The notes beneath the pieces were generated by a model. It saw only the letters and a program-made list of their open reading frames with translations, was not told the DNA's origin and did no database searches. This document shows, piece by piece, positions 1 through 6,083 of a stretch of DNA of 64,000 bases (positions within the stretch are counted from its first letter, which is position 1; each line of letters opens with the position of its first letter). This stretch comes from Mariniphaga anaerophila (GTDB lineage: Bacteria > Bacteroidota > Bacteroidia > Bacteroidales > Prolixibacteraceae). The stretch is taken from assembly GCF_900129025.1 (NCBI RefSeq), contig NZ_FQUM01000001.1, positions 186,001 through 250,000 of the forward strand. The letters run 5' to 3'. A program made the position numbers and the translations under genes.

Positions 1-2
1 AT

Positions 3-590
3 TTGAGAAAAGTGACAGCAGGGGTACAACAGTTTTTCAATGAGAACACCGAGTTTTACCTGTATTACCGGAGCGGATCGACCCATTTGGATGAACAGTA
101 TTTTGTCCGCACAGAAATCAGTTGTACCCTGGATTGCCAGCACTTTATATTTGACCCGTTTTTCTCGACCAGCCACGATTACACCCTGGCAGCCATAAAG
201 GCCAACGAGAAGATAGCTGCCTATTGCAATGCAGAAATCAACCGGTTAAGGCACAGGGGCAACTACCGGCTGGTGCGCAGCGATATGTTCTGGAGTTTGA
301 ATAAACGGGATTTGATGCAGGTTATTTACGGGATATATTACACCAATGCAGTGAACCGGGGAAAGGTCCAGATCAAGGAACTGGTGTGCGGTTTTGAGTC
401 GCTGTTTAATGTGAAGCTGTCGGGGTACTACCATACTTTTTATGAAATCACCCAGCTAAAAAAGCAACCGCTGGGTTACCTGGATTTGATGAAGGAGACG
501 CTGACGAAACTGGTGGAAGAGCAGGATGAGCATAAGAGAAGGAAAAGGAGAGGGCACAGCGGTCAGGATCAAAGTCGACAAACAAAATAG
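3..590 (+). CDS. rteC: RteC-like regulator of conjugative transposon excision, 5' end outside window
   Basis: The frame is open from the first base of the window, so this is the C-terminal 195 residues of a longer protein. The visible part matches the RteC family: an FNENTEFYLYYRSG block, a strongly conserved LDEQYFVR segment, a D-x-FFSTSHDYTLAAIKAN block and a basic C-terminal tail (EHKRRKRRG). In CTnDOT, RteC acts below the RteA/RteB two-component system and activates the excision operon; that role is family knowledge and is transferred here by similarity. Its position at the left end of a tra/mob module fits. The TTG at position 3 is probably internal, not the start. Identification is fairly sure, function by analogy. 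Confidence 0.8.
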   Translation: MRKVTAGVQQFFNENTEFYLYYRSGSTHLDEQYFVRTEISCTLDCQHFIFDPFFSTSHDYTLAAIKANEKIAAYCNAEINRLRHRGNYRLVRSDMFWSLNKRDLMQVIYGIYYTNAVNRGKVQIKELVCGFESLFNVKLSGYYHTFYEITQLKKQPLGYLDLMKETLTKLVEEQDEHKRRKRRGHSGQDQSRQTK

Positions 591-714
591 CAATCGTTTT
601 TAAACAGAAGAAGGAAGAAGAATGCAAAACAACTATTATAACGGAAAGACTAAAAACAAGGAGCGATGAAAAGATAGTAGCAAAAAAATATAGACGCGTT
701 AGTTTTTGATTCTT

Positions 715-827
715 GTACCGGAAAATCGTCAAAACATAGTACATCACAGGAATATAAACACAACGCCTGCGCTTCGGCGTGGGCTGGACATACCTGTGGT
801 GTGGGTGTTTGACGATACCTCCGGTAC
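715..827 (+). ncRNA. Long imperfect stem-loop with UUCG tetraloop, candidate structured RNA
   Basis: Four stacked helices can be drawn by hand. 715-722 pairs with 820-827 (GTACCGGA/TCCGGTAC, 8 bp). 725-733 pairs with 808-816 (9 bp), with two more pairs after a bulge. 741-750 pairs with 793-802 (10 bp, one G-U). 765-772 pairs with 777-784 (8 bp, two G-U) and closes a TTCG loop at 773-776. The wobbles are U-G pairs only if the + strand is transcribed, which favours an RNA over a DNA structure. It lies between the rteC-like gene and the next ORF and is followed by a T-run near 846-853. CTnDOT encodes a small regulatory RNA (RteR), but equivalence is not shown. A MITE-like palindrome is the alternative. 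Confidence 0.5.
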
Positions 828-883
828 AGCATGCTTCAGTTCCACGCTTTTTTTATTCCTAATTTATTACCCATATTTATCCT

Positions 884-1141
884 ATGAAAGAGTACCGGAT
901 GGAGAAGAACATTAAAAATACTGATTTAATCGCAGTATTCCAGCGTTGTCCCTTTGGTGAGCCGACCGCTGATTGTCCGTTTGTCCCGTATCACCAGTTG
1001 AACAATATGGAAAAGCAAATCCGGGTTCTCAATACCCTGGATGAAGCTACCCTTGAGCAACTCCGTTCCTTCCACCGGTCCTGTGTTGTTGAAAGACGGA
1101 ATCAGGCAGATGCAAACACGGGCAAATCCAATGAATCGTAA
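884..1141 (+). CDS. Small conserved-looking protein of the element, function unknown
   Basis: This 85-residue protein has a central Cys pattern, RCPFGEPTADCPFVPY, then a predicted helical segment (LDEATLEQLRSFHRSC) ending in HxxC. The three to four Cys/His residues could bind metal, but this is only a possibility. ATG at 884 is taken as the start; an in-frame ATG at 899 (MEKNIKN) is equally plausible. It follows the 715-827 stem-loop and precedes the regulatory block. I do not recognise a named family, although short proteins with this CPFG...CPF arrangement are common in Bacteroidota conjugative elements. Confidence 0.6.
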   Translation: MKEYRMEKNIKNTDLIAVFQRCPFGEPTADCPFVPYHQLNNMEKQIRVLNTLDEATLEQLRSFHRSCVVERRNQADANTGKSNES

Positions 1142-1224
1142 GAGCCTATTTCACCAATGAGATATTTGCAAAAAACGCTTAGATATAAAATTATGATTTT
1201 TAAGCTGTTGTAGCTTTTGATTCA

Positions 1225-1249
1225 AAAAAAACACCACAGTGTGGTATTT
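1225..1249. promoter_or_regulatory. Palindromic operator candidate, copy 1
   Basis: A 13-bp inverted repeat ACCACAGTGTGGT (6-bp arms, one central base, 1233-1245) sits in an A-rich/T-rich frame. The 25 bp at 1225-1249 recur without a mismatch at 4967-4991. The end of this copy is 62 bp before the ATG of the helix-turn-helix gene at 1312; the other copy is 72 bp before the first tra gene. The same palindrome at a similar distance ahead of both transcription units suggests a binding site for one regulator of the element. Which protein binds is unknown; the 1312-1608 product is the nearest DNA-binding candidate. Confidence 0.55.
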
Positions 1250-1311
1250 ATACATTTCAGAAGGGGCAATTTTGGCATCATTCAAAACCGTTCAATACAA
1301 AACAAAAAGTT

Positions 1312-1608
1312 ATGCCAACAGAAATTGTAACCACCGACGATTTACGTGAGTTTAAGCTCGAGCTTATAAAAGAATTCAAAGAGTTGCTGGCAGTGCATCA
1401 CGGGCAGCTGTCCAAAAAATGGATAAAATCCTGGGAAGTCCGAAAATTACTGGGGATTTCCCCGGGTACGCTTCAGAACCTTCGGGTCAACGGCACCCTG
1501 CCTTTCACCAAAATCGGCGGGGTAATTTTTTACGACAGCGAGGACATTCAAAAGATGATGAAGGAGAATTTGGTGCACAGCCGTTTTGATTTCCGCCGCC
1601 GGGGATGA
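1312..1608 (+). CDS. Helix-turn-helix DNA-binding protein (HTH_17/excisionase-like)
   Basis: This 98-residue protein has a charged N-terminal helix (residues 8-26) followed by a MerR/excisionase-type winged helix. WIKSWEVRKLLGISPGTLQN is the helix-turn-helix and LRVNGTLPFTKIGGVIFYDSEDIQKMM is the wing and following helix. Such proteins sit at the head of regulatory and mobilization blocks in many Bacteroidota conjugative elements, where they act as excision or transcription factors; the exact role here is inferred. The start codon follows the palindromic operator by 62 bp, and the stop overlaps the next start (ATGA at 1605), so the two genes are translationally coupled. Confidence 0.8.
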   Translation: MPTEIVTTDDLREFKLELIKEFKELLAVHHGQLSKKWIKSWEVRKLLGISPGTLQNLRVNGTLPFTKIGGVIFYDSEDIQKMMKENLVHSRFDFRRRG

Positions 1609-2090
1609 ACTACATCAGGCACCTGCGCGGTTTTTTCGACCGTTTGGAAGAAGATGCAAATATGACCTCCCACCATATCAGCCTGTACATTACGCTTTTT
1701 CACGTGTGGAATCTGAACCGTTTCCGGGAATACTTTGAAGTGAACCGGCAGGATGTCATGTCCATGGCGCGGATTGGTTCCAGGAACACCTATTCCCGGT
1801 GCATGAAAGAACTGCATGCCTGGGGATATATTATATACTCTCCCGCGGGCAACCGGTACCAGGCAAGCCATGTTAGCTGTATCCGTTTTGATACTGCAAA
1901 AGAGACAGCTACTGATGCCGGAAGAGAGACCACTAATGGGACCGCAAGTGGGACACCTCTTATAAACTATAAAAACAAGATAAAGGATAAACAGGGGCAC
2001 GCTCAAAAAATGAAAAATGGAGAAGAGAAAAGCAACCGCGGTAACCCACTCCACGTCGAAACCGATAAAGATTACGCTGAACCCTTATAA
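1605..2090 (+). CDS. Winged-helix-like protein of the replication/regulation block
   Basis: This 161-residue product has an N-terminal helical region (MTSHHISLYITLFHVWNLNRF) and a segment that reads as a winged-helix fold (MSMARIGSRNTYSRCMKELHAWGYIIYSP). The pattern resembles replication-initiator or DnaD-like N-terminal domains found in plasmids and conjugative elements. The C-terminal 50 residues are low-complexity and polar. It overlaps the upstream gene by 4 bp and the downstream ATPase gene by 74 bp in another frame. An initiator-like protein next to a DnaC-like loader would make sense for element replication, but this is inferred from fold pattern and neighbours only. Confidence 0.55.
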   Translation: MNYIRHLRGFFDRLEEDANMTSHHISLYITLFHVWNLNRFREYFEVNRQDVMSMARIGSRNTYSRCMKELHAWGYIIYSPAGNRYQASHVSCIRFDTAKETATDAGRETTNGTASGTPLINYKNKIKDKQGHAQKMKNGEEKSNRGNPLHVETDKDYAEPL

Positions 2091-2739
2091 AGACATTGCT
2101 ACGCAGGAAGCCGGGGTTTACCAGTTTAGCTTTCCCGGGTGCAGGAGATGGCTGGAGGAAACGGGGAGGCAGCACTACGGAGAGCATTTTCGGTTGTATG
2201 CTGAAGATTATGGCGTGATTTACCGCCTGCTGGTTTATGCCATAGAAGATAAAGCAGAATGTGCCCGGCGGAACCTGGATTTGAGGAAAGGAATCCTGTT
2301 GACAGGTCCAATCGGCTGCGGGAAGTCAACCCTTATGGCATTGATAAAATACTTTTTCCCCCCCGGCAGGCAATACCAGGTTAAATCCACCCGGGATATT
2401 GGCTTTGAGTTTGAGAACGAAGGGTATAAAGTGATCACCCGTTACAGCCGGAACCAGCTGAACCCGGGACAAGCCGTTCCTGTCCCTGCCATTTTCTGTT
2501 TTGACGATTTGGGCGTGGAACAACCCTATAAGTACTTTGGGAACGCATGCAATGTAATGGCCGAAATCCTGCTGAGCCGGTACGATTTGTTTATATCTAA
2601 AGGGATTTTAACGCATGTAACCACGAATCTGTCTGCATCGGAAATCGAAGAAAAATATGGCAATCGGGTTAGAAGCCGGATGCGCGAAATGTTCAACCTG
2701 GTCGCGTTTGACAAAAGTGCGAAAGACAAGCGGGTATAA
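2017..2739 (+). CDS. DnaC/IstB-like P-loop ATPase
   Basis: This 240-residue AAA+-type ATPase has Walker A GPIGCGKST (about residues 98-106), Walker B FCFDDLG (about 161-167) and a sensor-like VTTNLS followed by RVRSRMREMFN. Helicase loaders (DnaC) and IS21 helper ATPases (IstB) share this organisation. Next to the winged-helix protein, a role in loading a replicative helicase on the transferred element is plausible; not proven. The ATG at 2017 gives a 74-bp overlap with the upstream gene, and the first 25 residues are poorly structured, so the true start could lie somewhat later. Confidence 0.75.
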   Translation: MEKRKATAVTHSTSKPIKITLNPYKDIATQEAGVYQFSFPGCRRWLEETGRQHYGEHFRLYAEDYGVIYRLLVYAIEDKAECARRNLDLRKGILLTGPIGCGKSTLMALIKYFFPPGRQYQVKSTRDIGFEFENEGYKVITRYSRNQLNPGQAVPVPAIFCFDDLGVEQPYKYFGNACNVMAEILLSRYDLFISKGILTHVTTNLSASEIEEKYGNRVRSRMREMFNLVAFDKSAKDKRV

Positions 2740-2821
2740 GTCCTGGAATGCTTCTTTCCCCTTCGGGGAGGTGAATCGCTGTTCCCGGAGAAAGACAAAA
2801 AAAGGGTTACTGTGTGGCTTA

Positions 2822-4111
2822 CTAAAACATATCGACCCTGAATACGAGCCCTTTTTGATTAAAGTTGTAGCTGATTTCCCAACCGGACCAGTAAATACCT
2901 GCCACAAAGTCTCCTGTTTTAACCCCGGATTTCAGGCTGAACCCTTTTAACAGGTCATAATACAAGCTGATGTCGTATTCGTTAAAAAACCAGAGCTTAA
3001 TGTCCCGGGTACTAAACAGGAAGGTGCTGTTTTCATTGTAACGGTGATAAATATAAGAAGCTCCAACGGAGAGTTTCGGGGCAAAATAATACCCGGCAGA
3101 GGCCTTTATTCCAAAATTGAAGATGTTTTCATCAAACTCCGTTTGAACGCCATCAATAGTCAATTTTCTTATCCCGGAATAGCGCATGAAAGGACTTACT
3201 TTTATCCCCAGGTTGTTGTTTTCTGATTGATAAAGCTTGATTGGAACAGCTAATGCAATTTCCCGGATACCCCCGGATGTCATGTAACTCGGGTTTATAT
3301 CCAAATACTTGTTTAACTGGCGGTAGTACTGAATACCGGCAGATAAGTTATCCGACAAGTCAAGCCCCAGTACAAACATCAACAGGTGTTCAGTATTCTT
3401 AGCATAGTCCTCAGGATTAATGCCATACCCCGGGTGTAAGCTGTTGTAGTAATACTTCGGGATGAACGGGTGAAAAAAATCAACAGCTGCCTCCTCCTGT
3501 TTCCCGTCAATGAAGCTTCTGGCATAATCTCTTTCTGCCATCCAGGTACTGTCGTTGGGTTCTGAATCCCTGTGCCCCCTGAATCGTTCGGTGTACTTAC
3601 CGGAAGAGAAGTTGATGAACTCCCGGTATTTCTCGTTAGCTTCGTTGGTTTTTCCCAGGTGTTGAAAGGCAAACCCGCTTAAAAAAGCAGCATCGCTAAA
3701 ATAGAGAGCATCCGGGTAAAGCGCCATTAAACTGTCGATTTTAGCAGGAATTTCTTCAAACTGCCCGTTGTTCATTTCAGCGACAGATTCAGCGTACAAT
3801 GATGCGATTTTATGATCCGAAAATTGAATCGAATTGGTTTTTTCATATGTTTTGGTCCCCTGGTATTTATTGTCATTATTCTCCAGTTCTTTTAGGAATG
3901 CCTCGTAGTTGGATTCGGAAATAAGCTCATTGTTTTTGTTCCGCAGGGGAACTGCATTTTCTGGAGAGCCCCCATATTCATACAATGATTTGTCCTGGTT
4001 ATAATGGATAAGGCCGGGATTGAATGACGCACAGCTGCTTAACAGTATTGTTGCCGCTACGATAACGAAGCATTTGTACCTAAAGGCAGAAAAACCGGTT
4101 TTAGATTTCAT
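2822..4111 (-). CDS. Outer-membrane lipoprotein with TPR-like region and beta-strand-rich C-terminus
   Basis: The 429-residue precursor starts with a basic N-terminus, a hydrophobic stretch and the lipobox LLSSC, so it is a predicted lipoprotein. Residues about 100-200 look like tetratricopeptide-type helices (YAESVAEMNNGQFEEIPAKI...LSGFAFQHLGKTNEANEKYREF). From about residue 240 the sequence alternates aromatic and small residues in strands (AGIQYYRQLNKYLDIN, FGIKASAGYYFAPKLSVGASYIYHRY) and ends VFRVDMF, like an outer-membrane beta-sheet or barrel protein. It is antisense to the neighbouring element genes and probably has its own promoter near 4115-4200. Function is unknown; a surface or entry-exclusion role is only a guess. 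Confidence 0.7.
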   Translation of the reverse strand: MKSKTGFSAFRYKCFVIVAATILLSSCASFNPGLIHYNQDKSLYEYGGSPENAVPLRNKNNELISESNYEAFLKELENNDNKYQGTKTYEKTNSIQFSDHKIASLYAESVAEMNNGQFEEIPAKIDSLMALYPDALYFSDAAFLSGFAFQHLGKTNEANEKYREFINFSSGKYTERFRGHRDSEPNDSTWMAERDYARSFIDGKQEEAAVDFFHPFIPKYYYNSLHPGYGINPEDYAKNTEHLLMFVLGLDLSDNLSAGIQYYRQLNKYLDINPSYMTSGGIREIALAVPIKLYQSENNNLGIKVSPFMRYSGIRKLTIDGVQTEFDENIFNFGIKASAGYYFAPKLSVGASYIYHRYNENSTFLFSTRDIKLWFFNEYDISLYYDLLKGFSLKSGVKTGDFVAGIYWSGWEISYNFNQKGLVFRVDMF

Positions 4112-4961
4112 GCAGTATTCAGGTTTTACAGATTCAAATATATGGGATTCTAAAAATGTTCAAATGTAGCAATTGAACGGACTTTCTAATGCACCTCTTT
4201 GTTAAAATGATTTTAAATTTCAGGGTTGGTTCTGAGCTTAATGGGGTAGTTGTTCGTGTGCTTATTTTTTGTAGGAGAAAATTTGGTGCACAGGCCGTTC
4301 ATTCCGGTGGAGATGAACAGCCTTTCGCACCGCGCGGCAAGAGCCGGGTCCCGGTCCACTCCGTTTCCCTTTATCCCGGCACATGCCCTGTGCCTGCCCA
4401 CCAAAAAGGTTTTTCAGGTCAAGTAAGATAACCAATTAATGTCTTCGCCCCGGCCCATTCCCCCGGGCATCTTCCGCAGGCGTCCTTCCCCGCTCGCTGC
4501 CCGTGGGGAAAGCGCCTTAGGACTCCGCACGGCAAAAGCCGCCTTTCCATTCCATTGCACGGCAGCACTTGCCCTTTGCCAGCCCGCATTAAAAGTAGGA
4601 CAGGAACCATCTGAGTTTTATCAAAAAATCAAAAAACCAAAAAGAAAACCCAAGTTAGCCCCCCTGCCTGCTGGCCTTCACTCCATGGAAAATGCAAGGC
4701 CGTGGCAAGTGGCACGATACCCCGGTTTTCAGTTCAGTATTTAAGGTGTTCCTGAAATCGTGCCAGCCCTGCATTTTCGCCCCGGGCGGCAGTAATCGGA
4801 TTTTCTTTTCTTTTTTGACGGTTTTTCTTTTGTTTTTGAAAAAAAGGGTGTGTTTAAACTTAATCAAACAGAACCAAATGCAATGATGGCTTCGTATTGT
4901 TTTCTTTTAAAGCAGAAAAACAATCTGTAAAATACTGTAACATAGTTACTAATGAAGTATT
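4112..4961. other. 850-bp gene-free region ahead of the tra operon, rich in inverted repeats
   Basis: No convincing ORF is present on either strand; the open frames have no recognisable protein pattern. The part from about 4300 to 4800 is GC-rich and contains several hairpins, for example GGCACA (4378-4383) with TGTGCC (4389-4394) and the long imperfect inverted repeat at 4692-4774. The last 150 bases are AT-rich and lead into the second copy of the palindromic operator. The divergent promoter for the lipoprotein at 2822-4111 must also lie here. A regulatory leader, an untranslated RNA or decayed coding sequence are all possible. Confidence 0.5.
4692..4774. repeat. Long imperfect inverted repeat upstream of the tra operon
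   Basis: Outer arms ATGCAaGGC (4692-4700) and GCCcTGCAT (4766-4774) pair at 8 of 9 positions. Inner arms TGGCACGAT (4710-4718) and ATCGTGCCA (4757-4765) pair perfectly, and TTCAG/CTGAA extends the stem inward. The left side carries two 9-nt bulges. The element is some 290 bp before the first tra gene. It could be a regulatory leader hairpin, a protein-binding site or part of a transfer origin. Confidence 0.5.
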
Positions 4962-4966
4962 TTGCT

Positions 4967-4991
4967 AAAAAAACACCACAGTGTGGTATTT
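4967..4991. promoter_or_regulatory. Palindromic operator candidate, copy 2
   Basis: The same 25 bp as at 1225-1249 occur here, with ACCACAGTGTGGT at 4975-4987. The end of the block is 72 bp before the ATG of the first tra gene (5064), where an operator controlling the transfer operon would be expected. No clear TAnnTTTG -7 box is seen right after either copy. Confidence 0.55.
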
Positions 4992-5063
4992 CTCTTTTTT
5001 GGACAGCAGACCTTTGTCCCGGTTCTTATGAATCATAGGTCATCATCAAAAAAAAGAGAACGT

Positions 5064-5420
5064 ATGTTTGGACTTGACAAAATCACCTGGGGACAGTTTG
5101 CCGTATTTATCCTTATTGCATTGGGCATATGGTACGGAGGTGTCCTTTTGTACGCATTTACCCGCCAAAAAGACAAACGAAAATCACCTTTTTATGAAGA
5201 TGCAGATGGCGAAGAAGGTTTTGACGCCGCCGGGCTGGAGCCCGTAAAAGTGTCTTTTCAATCTTTCCCTTCGCAGCTGCTCCCTTACCCCAATGAAAAC
5301 ATCCCGCTGGAAGTTGTTTACTATGAAGATACCGGGCCGGAAGAAGGGTATATCCTCGATGAGCTGACCCGGGGCCATCATCCCGCGCTGCTTCAAAAAA
5401 TGAATGTTCAACAATTATAA
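5064..5420 (+). CDS. First gene of the transfer operon, small membrane protein
   Basis: This 118-residue protein has one N-terminal membrane segment (FAVFILIALGIWYGGVLLYAF), a basic cytoplasmic stretch (TRQKDKRK) and an acidic soluble tail. ATG at 5064 (MFGLDKITWG) is preferred because it follows a GAGAA ribosome-binding-like stretch; upstream in-frame starts would translate through the operator. It occupies the position of the small TraA-TraD proteins in CTnDOT-type operons, but I cannot assign it to one of them. Its 3' end runs almost into traE, so it is very likely co-transcribed with it. Confidence 0.65.
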   Translation: MFGLDKITWGQFAVFILIALGIWYGGVLLYAFTRQKDKRKSPFYEDADGEEGFDAAGLEPVKVSFQSFPSQLLPYPNENIPLEVVYYEDTGPEEGYILDELTRGHHPALLQKMNVQQL

Positions 5421-5430
5421 TCTGATAAAA

Positions 5431-5763
5431 ATGAGAAAGAAAAAAAACAAGAGCACCGGAATGAAACGGTTACCGAAAAAAGAGGCATTGTGGCTCTTCC
5501 TTTTTATTGCAGGCACATACACGGTCCTGGCGCAGAGCTCGGCCGGCATTGACCAGGCTACGGCAGAGGTCAGTTCGTATGTAGACCCGGTTTCCAACCT
5601 GATAATAGCCATTGGGGCTGTAGTGGGCCTGATTGGCGGGGTACGGGTTTACATCAAATGGCAAAGCGGCGACCAGGACACCCAGAAAGCCATCATGGGC
5701 TGGTTCGGCGCCTGCCTGTTCTTGATTCTTGTAGGAGTAGTTATCAAAGCATTTTTTGCCTGA
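5431..5763 (+). CDS. traE: TraE, DUF4134 conjugative transposon membrane protein
   Basis: This 110-residue protein has an N-terminal hydrophobic signal or anchor (ALWLFLFIAGTYTVLAQ) and then two membrane segments (NLIIAIGAVVGLIGGVRVYI and GWFGACLFLILVGVVIKAFF) around a KWQSGDQDTQKAIMGWFGA loop. That loop and the two-helix hairpin are typical of TraE/DUF4134, a VirB2/VirB3-like small component of the Bacteroidota type IV secretion system. The start at 5431 (MRKKKNKS) is chosen; 5461 (MKRLPKK) is possible. The stop overlaps the traF start. Confidence 0.85.
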   Translation: MRKKKNKSTGMKRLPKKEALWLFLFIAGTYTVLAQSSAGIDQATAEVSSYVDPVSNLIIAIGAVVGLIGGVRVYIKWQSGDQDTQKAIMGWFGACLFLILVGVVIKAFFA

Positions 5764-6083
5764 TGAAACCCTATATTCTTCGGAAGATAGACACCAACCT
5801 TTACATCAAGGGATTTACCGGGGCAATGGTGTACCAAGCGCTGTACGGAATCCTTGCCGCACTGTTACTGTTTGTCCTGCTGTACGTGCTCTCCGGGGCT
5901 GTTATTGCGGTGGTGGTCTGTGTCCCGGCATTTTTTTGGTGGCTGTTCCGGTTGACCCGGTTACAGCAAAAGTACGGCCCGGACGGATGGGCCAAAAAGA
6001 AAACCGTGCGGCAGCTTCCCCGGTTTGTGACCATAAAAAAGCGCATCAGCCAACCCCAACCCCATGAAAGCAAAAGCCATTGA
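5763..6083 (+). CDS. traF: TraF, DUF4133 conjugative transposon membrane protein
   Basis: This 106-residue protein begins MKPYILRKIDTNLYIKGFTG and has two adjacent membrane helices (YGILAALLLFVLLYVLSG and VIAVVVCVPAFFWWLFRL), then a basic tail. That is the usual TraF/DUF4133 layout, a VirB3-like inner-membrane component. The ATG overlaps the traE stop (ATGA at 5763), and the C-terminus overlaps the traG start by 20 bp, so all three genes are tightly coupled. Confidence 0.85.
   Translation: MKPYILRKIDTNLYIKGFTGAMVYQALYGILAALLLFVLLYVLSGAVIAVVVCVPAFFWWLFRLTRLQQKYGPDGWAKKKTVRQLPRFVTIKKRISQPQPHESKSH

Noticed and set aside
246-434. Minus-strand ORF inside the rteC-like gene
   Set aside because: It lies wholly antisense to a gene with clear family sequence and has no protein-like pattern.
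1548-2054. 168-codon minus-strand ORF opposite the winged-helix gene
   Set aside because: Antisense to two coupled genes on the + strand; composition fits the shadow of a GC-rich gene.
4189-4744. Several ORFs of 60-100 codons on both strands in the tra leader
   Set aside because: Pro/Arg/Cys-rich translations without domain or start context; better explained by GC-rich non-coding DNA.
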